Shown piece after piece: positions 34,409 through 44,809 of a stretch of DNA of 64,000 nt; position 1 is the first letter of the stretch, and the number at the start of each line of letters is the position of its first letter. Origin of the DNA: Limnoperna fortunei (Eukaryota > Mollusca > Bivalvia > Mytilida > Modiolidae); contig OX104113.1 in assembly GCA_944474755.1 (NCBI GenBank), positions 66,298,074 through 66,362,073 on the forward strand. The letters run 5' to 3'. A program made the position numbers and the translations under genes. The notes beneath the pieces are model-generated. The model ran no database searches and was not told the DNA's origin. It saw only the letters and a list, made by a program, of their open reading frames with translations.

Positions 34409-34491
34409 TGTATGAACTAGCCACAAACTTTACATGAAGCTATTCGGGCTTCATTTAGTTAGTTTGTGAGTGAGTTGGTCTCGTTCATACA
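34409..34491. repeat. Nested palindrome, possible hairpin
   Basis: Three pairs of inverted arms lie inside one another: TGTATGAAC (34409) with GTTCATACA (34483), CACAAAC (34422) with GTTTGTG (34462), and ATGAAGC (34434) with GCTTCAT (34448) around a 7 nt loop. The arms are perfect and the unpaired gaps are short on the left and longer on the right. It could be a very short foldback element or a structured RNA; neither can be shown here. Confidence 0.75.
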
Positions 34492-34499
34492 CCGATGCA

Positions 34500-36870
34500 T
34501 ACCTCCAAAATAGTCCCCAGTCAAATCAATCAAACACGATTATAATAGAACTTGCTGCTTCCCCGCTATGCAAACATAATTAAGGAAGTTAAACAAGGTC
34601 TTACCAGCAAAGATAACGAATAGTCCTCAGAAACGAATGACATGTCTACTATGGGCCGTTATTTCGGCGTATGACTAGAGTTTAGGCAAAGCAAACAAAG
34701 AAAAGCGCAAACAACACTCTAAATTTTTGTTATTTAAGAAAAAGTGCTTATAACATCCGCTTACAAAATCGGCTTTGTTTACATCACATATATAAACAGT
34801 TTTCTCTGTTGTCACTTATTATTTCGCAATAAAATTTGGAACCATGAAAAAGTCATTACAGATTTAAACAATGTCAAGAAAAGCTTAAACATGTTTTTGT
34901 TCTTAGGATTACATAGTACTAGTAATAGATATTACATACTATAGTAAGGATCTACTGTCTCTTTTGTACGAGTTTTGTGTTATCAGGAAATACTCCATGT
35001 TATACTAACTAATTTGGTTTGTTGGTGACAGGTCAGCCTGTTATTTTGTTTGCAAATATTTTAACGGCAAGCATTTTTAATTTTGTTGTGAATTTATTAC
35101 TGTGAATGTGATAGTAATGGCTACGTCAAGGTCATATATAAGGCTAAGTCAATTTAAACGCCACTCCAAAAAATGATGTCAGCTGTAAGTAAAGCCCATT
35201 TTTGAGGACCAGTCTATGTTCAAAACCAGACAAAAAGGATATATACCAGTTTATTTCAAAAGCAGACCATACTATTGAGACAAGGAAACATTTTGTGTCA
35301 TTGGCACATACTTGATCTGAGTTGTCCCCGTACAGATTTAAGGACACGCTTCGATTTGATAAACAGCTGATTGTTTGTGGTGTCCGTCTATTTAGTTGTG
35401 TTTGTAGTTGAATACATCTTATTCTTGTAAATTACATTGGACAAAATAAGCAATTCGAATATCATATTTTCCTTCGTAAACCTCTACCTTTACCGAAAGT
35501 GCTATTGAATATTCATTTACAACAATAATGTTATTATTTTTATTTAATCTGTCAATATATAATTGTCACATTTAATAGTTTGTACATAGATTCATTCATT
35601 TTTATAGACGTTTAATGGTTATTTTACGTTCTTAGTAGGGTCGATAGCGCGGGTTGATAGAAATTCTACCTGTGAAATAAACTTTTTAGGAGTAATTTAA
35701 TTTCAGACAGTTTTGAAAAGTTTGTTTATGGTCCGACAACTTTATTTGACGAAATTAAGATTTTACCGTCAAAACAAAAATGTCGTAAAATTTGCACATG
35801 GGTAAATAATCAATTATTAATACAGCGGACAATAACCGAGTCACTATATTACGATAAAATCAAAATTACCCTAATAAAGCTCATATAAGGGTAGCTCCAT
35901 GATTGTATTTAAACATCGGGGCGTGAACATTCAGCAACTTTAGTCCGTTGTAATTTTCTCTAAATATATCTAAAATAAACGTTCTCCCGTCATCAAATTC
36001 TCTTATCTGACGGCGATAGCTGCCAATTTAAATTTCGAATACCTTCATAAATATATTTTCCGATTGGATCACTAGATAAGAGCTACATAGACAGTAAATA
36101 TCCAATTATTAAAATACCCTTGCTAAACACCTTTGGGTACAGAAAACGACGTTTTTGTTCTTTTTTTAAGCAATAAATTTAAAGCCGTGGACTGGGTTAT
36201 TGAAATTTAACTGAATTGATGATCTCCGGGTGAATTTTAGATGTTACAGATAAAAAGTGACGCTTGATATTGTCTTCATTGAAATTATTATACGCGATAT
36301 TGAAATGGTTCTATTGTCAACTTGGTGGATAAAATGAAATCTATACATAGATATACAAGGAGATAATTACATGGCACTAAGTAATTATATTTTTGTCAGC
36401 TTTAATAGAGAAAGTTTATTAAGCATGGACTATTATACGGGGCATTTTAATTCATTCTTCAGTATTCACATTTTCGCACTTCTGTGCAAATAAGACGTGG
36501 GATTGTTATTTTAATGTAGTCGTATTACAATGAAGAATTTTTAGCGTTTTAATTATGTACGTAAATCAGATGAAAGGTTTTATATCAAATTATTTTGACA
36601 CCCGTTCACTTTCATGTTATGAACGTTAAATATACAGTCATATTCATGCTAAACTTTGTTAACATATTGTCGTGTTTTGTGCTTCGCTCTATAAATGTTA
36701 TCTCCAAGGCAAGTTACGAGCGTAAAATATAGAGTCATGTCCTGCTAAACTTGGTTGCTTTGTAGTAAATGTCATCATCAAGACAGCATATGGTAAAAAG
36801 TACCGATTTTCACTTCACTGACATTTATAGTTCCACCAGTTGACATTAACAAATGTAGGATATAAGAACA
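34500..36870. other. No gene or recognised element seen
   Basis: AT-rich unique sequence. A plain AT-rich patch at 35870-36060 has no motif I recognise. Open frames are short and without motifs. Confidence 0.4.
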
Positions 36871-36875
36871 CTAGA

Positions 36876-37330
36876 AGTGCTGTCAGTGCTCGAAATACAG
36901 AGCTGCTCTGTGCTTACTTGGGAAGCGGACAGGCAGGCCGTCTCGATTGGAGGTTGTTAGGTTATATAATACGGAAAGACTGACCATAGAATGTAACGAG
37001 TTTGGAAAGCGCCACGCTCCTGGCGCGATAAAGGCCACTTTGTAGATTTCGAAAAAAGAGAAGGCCTCTTCCATGTTGATTTATTGTATAAAACGTGTCC
37101 TCGCACTGTATATAGTACTCCGACGTTAGATCTTTGCACAATATAGAGTGGAAAGAGTAGGCGCATTTTTGCCGCTGCAAAAGGATGAATTGTATGCGCT
37201 ACTCAGCTCACCGCAGTTTTACGTTTGCAGTCGAAATAGTGTTTCCAATGGTCCATTTTATGCCAACCAGTTGATTTATTGTTAAATTGTACTGAATGTA
37301 GCTAAAATACTGCTCGCTGGCCATTTTATC
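36876..37330 (+). mobile_element. SINE2 copy with a ~70 bp internal insertion
   Basis: The head GTCAGTGCTCGAAATACAGA and GCTGCTCTGTGC, then ATAATACGGAAAGACTGACC, GAAAGCGCCACGCTCCTGGC, GCGATAAAGGCC and TGTAGATTTCGAAAAAAGAG, is interrupted at about 37073-37140. The body resumes with AAGAGTAGGCGCATTTTTGC, CGCTGCAAAAGG, GTTTCCAATGGTCC, GTTGATTTATTGTTAAATTG and the tail TAGCTAAAATACTGCTCGCT. The inserted block begins with ATGTTGATTTATTG, itself like the SINE2 segment before the tail, so an internal rearrangement is likely. Confidence 0.75.
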
Positions 37331-37339
37331 CATCTATAT

Positions 37340-37830
37340 AGTTGTTATTATTTATGCGTGTTTGTCAAGAATGAAACAACAAATAATATATAAATATAAA
37401 ACGCATTAAGTTGTTTAAATAAACTAGATCATGGCGGAAAGAAGCCACAGTCTGATGCATGCTGTTGTGCAATATGGAAATCCACTATTTATACTCTGAA
37501 GTTATGATACAAACCCAATACATGTACAGACATATGAATTGTACACGGGTAAGATATACTTTTGTCTCAAATGTACACTACTATCCAAGTCATGAACATA
37601 AAATTAAAAGCTATATATATGCATGCTAAACTGTGGCTACGCACAAAACTGTTGGTTCTTTGAACGTACCTATAATACAACTTGTGAAACATTTACTTTA
37701 TTGTTACATTGCGTAGGTGATCAGGTATGATAGCCAATTCGTAATGTAATTTTGTCTCATTTCCCCAAAAGCTGCAGGATTAATGTGGAAGTATATTATA
37801 CAAATCCACAGTCTTAAACTGCTATACAGA
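37340..37830. other. No gene or recognised element seen
   Basis: AT-rich sequence between a SINE2 copy and the 45 bp minisatellite. Nothing to annotate. Confidence 0.4.
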
Positions 37831-37834
37831 GGAA

Positions 37835-38030
37835 GCAAATTTTAAACATCCGCAGTATCGGAGTACAATCTTGAAGATCGCAAATTTTAAACATCCGCAG
37901 TACCGGAGTACCAACTTGAAAGACGCGACTTTTAAACATCCACTGTATCGGAGTACAATCTTGAAGATCGCGAATTTTAACCACATGCTCTATTTAAATA
38001 CAATCTAGAAGATCTCGAATTTCAAACAGC
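37835..38030. repeat. 45 bp minisatellite, about 4.3 units
   Basis: Units start at about 37835, 37880, 37925, 37970 and 38014. Each contains AATTTTAAACATCC, then GTATCGGAGTAC (varied in later units), then ATCTTGAAGATCG. The first two are the most similar and the last is partial and diverged. The period is exactly 45 bp for the first three steps; a 45 bp period could keep a frame open, but stops occur in the units. Confidence 0.88.
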
Positions 38031-38089
38031 TTTCACGACACATACCATATTATCCAAAATCGCAGAAATTGTCAAAAATCCTTGGACAT

Positions 38090-38200
38090 GATATGTTCAT
38101 GTCAATCTGTTCCAACAAAATTGTACCTGAATCGATCTGAAATACTGCTTGCTTGACGTTAACCATTAATCAACAAGTCAATCAATCAATACAACAAATC
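38090..38200 (+). mobile_element. SINE2/LINE tail remnant
   Basis: Diverged tail: TCTGTTCCAACAAAATTGTA, CTGAATCGATCTGAAATACT, GCTTGCTTGACGTTAACCAT and the simple repeat CAATCAATCAAT. Only the end of an element is recognisable, so it could come from SINE2 or the LINE. Confidence 0.6.
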
Positions 38201-38338
38201 TGAACCTTGTTAACAGTGTCAATAAGGTGGTTTTTGTCCCATCAGAGTTAAAGTTTTATGTATATACATAGGACAAAACACTAATAGTCAAAAAGGCGAG
38301 TTAGTAAAAATGTCATATGTCAGTCGGGTGTCTTATTA

Positions 38339-38440
38339 GAGGCAGGCACTGCTTACTCGTAAGGAGCAACTGAGTGCGCCCATGGTTTTTATTGGGTTCG
38401 GGTTACTCTCTTTCACTTTTTTGTTATTGGTTTTTGTGTT
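38339..38440 (+). repeat. Dispersed repeat of a third family (unnamed)
   Basis: GGCAGGCACTGCTTACTCGT, AAGGAGCAACTGAGTG, GTTTTTATTGGGTTCGGGTT and GTTTTTGTGTTG lie in an order resembling a widespread molluscan interspersed repeat that I recall only from memory. A weaker relative occurs at 43455-43530 (GGGTGCCATATGAAGAGCAG) and a fragment at 43756-43785. There is no coding potential. Confidence 0.4.
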
Positions 38441-38449
38441 GCGTTTGTT

Positions 38450-38790
38450 TGCCTATCGCTTACCTGGCTGGCAGATAGGGGTGACCTCTTGATGGGAGGT
38501 TGTCGAGTATCACGGAAAGCTGGATCGCGGACCGTGGATTTGTTAGTGAGTGACTGTTTTTGTAGTGTTACACTTCTTGAACGTTATTTAAAAACACTTC
38601 TTTGTTACTGTCGAAAACTAGAAGGGCCATTCAAGTAGCTACAGAGGAAAAATTGACTGTCCTTTAAAAAATCTTTATATTTTTCGTTAGCATGCAGTTT
38701 TGATTTTCTGTAGTCTATCATATTACCCAAATCGACTTTATTGACTTGTTCTCGTCCTGCATATATAGCTAAAACTTTAACCTACCATTC
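38450..38790 (+). mobile_element. SINE2 copy, strongly diverged
   Basis: Recognisable blocks are GGCAGATAGGGGTGACCTCT, TCACGGAAAGCTGGATCGCG, GACCGTGGATTTG, then CGAAAACTAGAAGGGCC, and a tail with GACTTGTTCTCGTCCTGCAT followed by ATATAGCTAAAAC. The central part is scrambled and the simple repeat is lost. It is one of the oldest-looking copies. Confidence 0.6.
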
Positions 38791-39004
38791 AGATAAATGT
38801 TATTTCATGGTCATGCCATTTTCAATTACTGTACATATTATCAAATTATTTGGAATATATATCTTGAAGTAATGATTTGAATGTATACTGTTTTTTCATT
38901 TCCTTCTTTGTTTATTTTTTTTTTCATTTTATATTTTTTTATTTGACTATTAATTTTATTTTTTGCTGAATCTGTGATATTGAATGATTTGTTGTCGAAA
39001 ATTG

Positions 39005-39290
39005 ACCTGCAGCTTGACCTCAGAGTGCATCAGCGCGTCCCCGGCGGCGGATAGGGGAGACCATATCGTCGGGGGTTTGTCTTGTCATAATACTAAAAGT
39101 CTGAGCGCGGACCGTAGTAGGTGACGAATTTCAAGAGTGCCACACCCCTTTAGCGATAAAGACCCCTTTTGTAGATTTCGAAAAAGCATAGGCTCCTTGC
39201 TACAAAACGATAAATTTCCCTACACTACCCAATACTCCATACTTTTGAAGTGGCGGTCAAAATTTGATTCCCTAATATTTAAACCATTTT
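39005..39290 (+). mobile_element. SINE2 copy, 3'-truncated
   Basis: AGAGTGCATCAGCGCGTCCC, GGCGGCGGATAGGGGAGACC, GTCATAATACTAAAAGTCTG, AGCGCGGACCGTAGTAGGTG, CAAGAGTGCCACACCCC, GCGATAAAGACCCCTTTTGT, AGATTTCGAAAAAGCATAGG, TACCCAATACTCCATACTTT and AGTGGCGGTCAAAATTTGAT are all in order. The copy breaks off before the tail. Sequence quality makes this a fairly young copy. Confidence 0.85.
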
Positions 39291-39294
39291 AGAA

Positions 39295-40110
39295 GAACGT
39301 ATGTTATTGTTGTTTTTTGTACAATTTTGTATTTAATTGAATAAAAGGGTAAGAGTTCCTGACGCTTAACAAAATTAACTGTAGCTTTTGAAATTTACTG
39401 CATGATGTTAAAAAAATTAATGCAAAGGAACCTCGTTCATGACATATAGTTTATTTAGGCATGTTCATACTAATGTATATGCATGCACCACCTTACGTAT
39501 CTGTGCCAATTAAAAGCTTTGCGCTCCATAATCGCAGCATTAAATAAAACATCTAACCTAGCGTACAGCAAGGTTTCCCAAGCGTAGATGTTGAGATATC
39601 AGATCTTATTTGTCTTGAATGATTGAATTTCCAGTAATATCAAACAAAACAGCAAGAAAGACATAAATTTCATTTTTGCATGTATACTGTAAATGATTAT
39701 ATCAAACTTATACAACGCAATGCCGAACTCAGTTGATTTTTATTGGTCACGCTGTTTTCTCTGCCTTAGTCGTACACATATTTTTTTTAATCTACGATCA
39801 CTATTTATCTCGCAAAAGTAATTTTATAAGTATTAAAAACTCATTATTTCTGCGTATTTGGTGTTAACGATGTATTCTGATGATAGCTGATTTGATATAT
39901 AAGCTGCAAACTGACTGAAAAAAAAGCGTTTCCTAAAGAACAGGAAAAGAGATGTTTTTTCTTGGACAGTGAGGAAATAACTTTTAAGACAAAAATGGAC
40001 CATTGTTGTATCGCGTTCATTTATTGAAATACTCGTTCTTCCTGCATCCCCACACTCTACGAAATATTCGTTTGATTAACTTTAAACTTTCAACATAAAC
40101 ATTTAAATAA
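39295..40110. other. No gene or recognised element seen
   Basis: AT-rich unique sequence with short frames only. Confidence 0.4.
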
Positions 40111-40120
40111 AGCAATATAT

Positions 40121-40645
40121 TGATTGATTGATTGATTGATTAATGGTGTTTAACGCCCGAACAGCAATATTTCAACTATATTCAGGCGATGAACATGAAA
40201 TGGATGATAAAATGAACATGAAATGATGATGAATGAAAATGGGATGGGACACAAGGAAAAATAGGGGTAACGGATTTTAGATTGCCACTGGCAAATTGGA
40301 GGATGGATAGGGTCAGGCAATTCAGCCTCCTGTAGCGGGATCGAAATCCCTACTCATAGCGAATACTACAGCAGCGTTCTTTAACGTGCGAGGAACGTGG
40401 CATTTTTCCCAACACGGTGCACTTATATAGTTTGCGGTCAGGTTTTCCGTATTATGGCCTGACAACCCCAGCTTGCTGGGGGTACCCCATTCAACCACCT
40501 GGGGCACACATCCCAGTCGGTCTTTAGGCAAACCGACCTGACACGACGGTCAGGGTACTGGGCGCTATTTAGTCGCCTTTTACGACAAGCTAGCGCGACT
40601 GCGGTCTATTCTTTTAGCCACCCGGATCCCGCACGGGGCAATAAT
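40121..40645 (-). mobile_element. SINE2, long form, full-length copy with target-site duplication
   Basis: This 525 bp retroposon lies between direct repeats GCAATATAT at 40112-40120 and 40646-40654, the 9 bp target-site duplication. Reading the minus strand, the 5' end is GCCCCGTGCGGGATCCGGGT, then GGCTAAAAGAATAGACC, GTCGTAAAAGGCGACTAAAT, the core shared with the short form (GTCAGGCCATAATACGGAAA, CCTGACCGC, GCCACGTTCCTCGCACGTTA, CAGTGGCAATC), and the tail TGAATATAGTTGAAATATTG, GGGCGTTAAACACC and (CAAT)n. The first ~100 bp are absent from the short-form copies. A TGGCTAAAAG stretch is only loosely like a pol III A box and no clear B box is seen, so the promoter type is unknown. No protein is encoded. 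Confidence 0.9.
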
Positions 40646-40849
40646 GCAATATATATAGATGGATGGTTTAATGTCAGGCTAACAACGTATAATGTAGTAT
40701 AAAGGGCACATGCATGCTTAGTCCTTTGGGCGAAGGTTTTGACTGCCCACGAATTCTTTATCAACTATTCATTGCAGCTGTGCAAAGAAGTCATTTACAT
40801 TATTACATGGGGGCTCCGGCATGTAGATTCTTTGTGTACCCGTTAAAAC

Positions 40850-40925
40850 CCGCGACAATCCTGTTCAATTAATATTTGGGTCGAGCACACCCTGCCCGCA
40901 GTAAGACTTGAACACCGAGGCCCCT
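40850..40925 (-). mobile_element. SINE1 fragment (5' half)
   Basis: AATCCTGTTCAATTAATATT, GGGTCGAGCACACCCTGCCC, GCAGTAAGACTTGAACACCG correspond to the SINE1 segment from the central domain into the tRNA-like T arm, in minus orientation. The B-box complement is mutated (GACTTGAACACC). Both ends are missing. Confidence 0.65.
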
Positions 40926-40929
40926 TTCA

Positions 40930-42980
40930 GAAATTCAAAACCTGATTCCGACTTAGTTTTTATAATGCATAAAGGAAGGACGATACTGTTTTATATTGTG
41001 TTTGGTCTTTGTTGTATGTAAATAATTATTTTGCCTTTAACGAGAGAAGCTACGTTCTCATAACGGGCCACTTAGGTGTATAGCAATAGGCACCAGACAA
41101 ATATATTTCACACATATAATACGTGGATCTCAGATCTAAATAAATTAATTTAATAAAAAATCATGTTGCTTCCGTGGTATGGGTGCTTGATTTAACATGT
41201 GTAAATTATAACACGAAAAATACCATGCACATGAACTCACGTTGTCCGTCTAGGGTATTGTAAGCTTTTAGCGAGCATTCTGTCCCTGTTATGCTTCGTA
41301 ACTAACACTGGGCCGTATTACTTTACCACTGTCCGTCCCATATGTTTTTGGACTTGTTTTATAAGCGCTTGTAGATATTTCGCCGATTTTTCGTATGCAA
41401 GTCTTTAGTGATAAGTTTAAGATCAAGTTTACAATTCGTTCCTCTCTGCTGATTTGTATGGAAATTTTGGACCTTTGACTTTCGACCTTTCACGAAATAA
41501 TAGTTAAAATTCTTCATTAAGGCAAAAACTTTATACTGCAATTAATCAAGAATCTACTACAGCAGACATTTGTTTCTAGCACAAGAATTTTAGTCTTTAC
41601 CATTTGATACTCCAAAAAAAGAAACATTTCCAAGGAAGGTCGCCTCCACTAACAATAATAATACAGCTTTGTCAAAGAGTGCGCGGCTTCATGTTGTCCC
41701 CAAGACACAATAGCATTTCTAAGGAAGTTATGATACAGCTGTGTCAAATTGTGCGGGGGCATTACTTTGAATTTGACTATCTTTCCTTTCATCAACTACT
41801 CAAAAGCATTTATTTCCCATTCGGTATTTCCTTGACAGAGGGTATCTGCTGACAGAAAAACTACTTAACCAGAAGTTCCCAATGGCCAGATTGACGTAAT
41901 CACTTAGTTGATCGCCATGGAATGTAACAAATGATCATTTATGTGTTCCGTTTTTCGTGACCACTTTCCATCCTTCTCACTGGATTATATACGAGGGGTG
42001 CTAGGCGCGGAGCAGAATTTGCGTACCTTTCCTAAGTACCTGGAAAACTCGGTTTTTAGTTGGGTTTGTGTGTTTGTTTTTGTCTTGTGTGTCTGTTTGT
42101 TCTGTTGTTGTCTGGTTTTGTGTCTATACTTATCGTTTCTTGATCCTCTTTATCTTCGATTCTTTTTTCTTGATCAAATGTTTCGATCTGCATTACAGTT
42201 CAGACATAATCTGGTTGACTCGGCAAAAAACGTCGGTGGCCTTTCTAGTATATGATGTCTACATTAAATTTATTCCGTAGAATCTAATTTATAGACACAT
42301 CCAAGATTTAAAAAAAAAAACATTTAATTACAGACGTAAAGAAAATACATGTATTTTTCTCTCGCTTATATGCACTTTAGGAGAAGATTCTATGCATTCA
42401 GACAGCTGATGAAGTTTTCATTGTTGGAAGATAAAAAAAATCTGCATCCAACGGTTCCCTTCACGCCTAATAAATCATTCTCAGTAATGCCAACATACGG
42501 TGGTGCAATAGTAATATTCTTCCTTCGTATATTACTCAAAGTATAAGTTTTCCTCGTTTTGACGTTCCGCTGACATGCATGAGTTAGAAAGAATATTAAA
42601 AAACTATATTAAAAACACATTTTGTGTATATTTTTGAGTAAATGACATGCTATGCCTCGACTACGCTGCAAACAATGTTAATTCTAACCAGCGTGAAATG
42701 TGTTCGTTATTGCTGTCATAGGAAATGAGAAATGATCATATCGGATATATATGTTGAACATGTTAACGAGGGCAAACAATACCTTTTGTATATCTGAAAG
42801 ATGCATTGTCTTCGTTGGCTAATTTAATTCAGCTGATTTTGTTTTTGTTATTTGCGAACACTTCGCTTAAACATAATAGTAAAATACAGTTTCTATGAAA
42901 GAGTACAACTATAACAAACAGGCCCGGTGTATATGAATTTTGCGTCTATCCATATTGTAGGATCACGTTTAATAGGATAT
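40930..42980. other. No gene or recognised element seen
   Basis: About 2 kb. The segment 41603-41770 has two similar blocks (ACAGCTTTGTCAAAGAGTGCG near 41665 and ACAGCTGTGTCAAATTGTGC near 41733) about 68 bp apart, a possible old tandem duplication. The T/G-rich stretch 42060-42130 is low-complexity. The open frame at 41941-42255 is mostly this low-complexity Val/Cys/Phe-rich sequence and is not supported as a gene. Confidence 0.4.
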
Positions 42981-42984
42981 TCCG

Positions 42985-43125
42985 CCCTTACCCAATACTC
43001 CATGTTTTTTCAAGGCAGTCGAAAAATGTTCACGTTGTCCCACCAATTTTTCCGATTTTATTGTTTGATAACATGTTCTTGTCCTGCATACCGCTGAAAT
43101 ACTGCTTACTTAAAGCTGTCCAATC
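42985..43125 (+). mobile_element. SINE2 3' fragment
   Basis: CCGCCCTTACCCAATACTCC, ATG, then AAGGCAGTCGAAAAATGTTC, GTTGTCCCACC, ATTTTATTGTTTGATAACAT, GTTCTTGTCCTGCATACCGC and TGAAATACTGCTTACT are the 3' body and tail in plus orientation. It lies immediately upstream of another copy in the same orientation. Confidence 0.75.
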
Positions 43126-43144
43126 AACTAGTGTCTGTATATCT

Positions 43145-43400
43145 TAACTCGCGTTCCCAGGTGGCGAAAAGGTAAGGCCCTCTCGTTTTATGGAGTGTCA
43201 GCTTATAAGTCGAATAGCCTGACCGCGGACCGTAACTAGTTTGGAGAATGCTACGTTCTTTGCACGATAAAGACACCTTTTGCTAATTTCGAAATAGAAT
43301 TGGCTCATTACCGTTGCTATCAAAGGTTAAATTATCAGCCCTACCCATTACTCCATACCTTTTTAGTGCCAGTAAGAATTTTTATTTCTGATTTCCAGTC
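43145..43400 (+). mobile_element. SINE2 copy, 3'-truncated
   Basis: GCGTTCCCAGGTGGCGAAAA, GGCCCTCTCG, AGCCTGACCGCGGACCGTAA, GGAGAATGCTACGTTCTTTG, CACGATAAAGACACCTTTTG, TAATTTCGAAATAGAATTGG, CTCATTACC and CTACCCATTACTCCATACCT follow the SINE2 order. The tail is missing. It forms a same-direction pair with the fragment just to the left. Confidence 0.8.
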
Positions 43401-43409
43401 GGTTTTTTT

Positions 43410-43790
43410 CGTTTTGTTGTGCCTTTTTAACTTCTCGATATTTATCTTAAATTACAAAACGGGTGCCATATGAAGAGCAGGAACTGTGTACACATCCGGG
43501 AGAACGTGAATTGTGTTTTTGTCTTGCTTTATTTTATTTTATTTTCGTTTGTTTGATTGTTTGTTTGTTTTTTTTGTTTTGTTTTTTTTTTTGTTTTTTT
43601 TTTGTGTAATTCCAGGCTGGATGTTCAGCAAACATTAATCAATCAGTTGGCTGTTGTTATGCTTATATCTCAGTACTGTACATCCGTTATCTGTCATAAA
43701 TAACTTTTTTTTCAATCCTGTTTACGATTTTTTTTGCAGCATTTTATTAATTCGGGCGCCACATGAAGATTAAGAACTGAGGTTTATATT
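43410..43790. other. Low-complexity T/G-rich stretch between two retroposons
   Basis: 43500-43610 is almost entirely T and G (TTTTATTTTATTTTCG, GTTTG repeats and long T runs). The short third-family blocks GGGTGCCATATGAAG and GGGCGCCACATGAAG lie at about 43460 and 43756. No gene. Confidence 0.5.
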
Positions 43791-43797
43791 TATTTCC

Positions 43798-44068
43798 ATG
43801 GCCTCTATGGCCGAAGATTGGTTAAGGCAATTCGTCTACCATTGTTCACGTGGTCTGTAAACACTGGGATTGCGGGTTCTCGTCTCACTGCAGGCAAGGT
43901 GTTCTCGACTCCAATCTTATATTACAAGGATTGCCAGTTTTCCTACCAAAGGTCTGGGTTTTTCTCCGGGTACTCTGGATTCCTCCCCAATAAAAACTGG
44001 ATGCCATGATATAGCTGAAAAAGTGCTGAAAGTGGCGTTAAACAACATTCAAACAAACAAACAAAAAC
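43798..44068 (+). mobile_element. SINE1, tRNA-derived SINE, full-length copy with target-site duplication
   Basis: The 271 bp element is bounded by ATATTTATTTCC (43786-43797) and ATATTTAGTTCC (44069-44080), a 12 bp duplication with one mismatch. Its head has an A-box-like TGGCCGAAGATTGG and a B-box region GCGGGTTCTCGTCTCACTGC, as in a class II (Leu/Ser-type) tRNA. The body has GACTCCAATCTT, AAGGATTGCCAGTTTTCCTA, TCCGGGTACTCTGG, CCCCAATAAAAACTGGATGC, and the tail reads ATATAGCTGAAAAAGTGCTG, AAAGTGGCGTTAAACAACAT, then (CAAA)n. SINEs of this type are copied by LINE proteins. The altered B box (GGTTCTCGTCT for GGTTCGATTCT) suggests the copy is silent. Confidence 0.92.
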
Positions 44069-44382
44069 ATATTTAGTTCCTGTGTTTGTTCCAGACTACT
44101 GTTTTTTTGTCTTTGTGTGTATTTACCAACTATTTATCTTTTAGTATTGAGTTCTTATTTTAATCAAGTTTTATTATTGTCTGCTTTCCGTCGTAAATAC
44201 ACAGATGTGTTATTTTGTTCTGTATTGTATTCGTTTTTGTGAATAACAGAAACTGCCTTCAGACTGTATGTAACAAATGGTTGTTTGTGGGTTGAAGGTA
44301 TGACGCTACTGTCAGCAACTTTCAGCTATATATCGCACATATTAAAAATTCTATTCGATGCAGAAATATCTAGATTATAATG

Positions 44383-44793
44383 ATTGATTGATTGGATGTC
44401 TGCTTTGTGTCCAGTGAGCAGTATTTCAGCTATATTCATTACGGGAACAAGTTAACAAACAATAAATCAACGATAAATGGGGGTGGGATGGGTCACAGGA
44501 CATACAATTTTGACTGCCACTGGAAAACAATGGAGTGGTTGGGTATGGGTGGAAAATTTAGCCTTTTGTAGCGGCTACAATGAGCCTACTCTTTTTCGAA
44601 ATCTACAAAAGGGGTCTTTATCGTGCAAGGAGCGTGGCACTCTCCAGACACGTTACCCACTACGGTCCGCGGTCAGGCTTTCCGTATTATGACCTGACAA
44701 TCCCCAACGACAGGGTCTCCCCTATCCGCCACCCGGGGACGCGCTGGGCTGCTCTGTGGGTCGAGCACTGGGAACCCTCCAGGATTGTCCCAG
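44383..44793 (-). mobile_element. SINE2, short form, with a 12 bp target-site duplication
   Basis: The perfect direct repeat TAGATTATAATG flanks the element at 44371-44382 and 44794-44805, proving insertion of a 411 bp unit. On the minus strand it runs from CTGGGACAATCCTGGAGGGT, TCCCAGTGCTCGACCCACAG, GCGCGTCCCCGGGTGGCGGA, GTCAGGTCATAATACGGAAA, GAGAGTGCCACGCTCCTTGC, AAAGACCCCTTTTGTAGATT, AGTAGGCTCATTGTAGCCGC, CAGTGGCAGTCAAAATTGTA to the tail AATGAATATAGCTGAAATAC and (CAAT)n. It is the best-preserved short form here. The head can pair with itself (CTGGGA with TCCCAG). Open frames across it are not genes. Confidence 0.93.
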
Positions 44794-44809
44794 TAGATTA
44801 TAATGTTCC

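Noticed and set aside
34280..34500. LTR of a retrovirus-like element
   Set aside because: TG..CA-like ends are part of a palindrome; no direct repeat partner, primer-binding site or gag-pol sequence was seen in the window.
37835..38030. CRISPR-like array
   Set aside because: The 45 bp units are contiguous diverging tandem repeats with no unique spacers, and the DNA is eukaryotic.
41941..42255. 104-codon plus-strand open frame with a hydrophobic Cys/Val/Phe run
   Set aside because: The hydrophobic run comes from a T/G low-complexity stretch (42060-42130), not from a plausible membrane helix.
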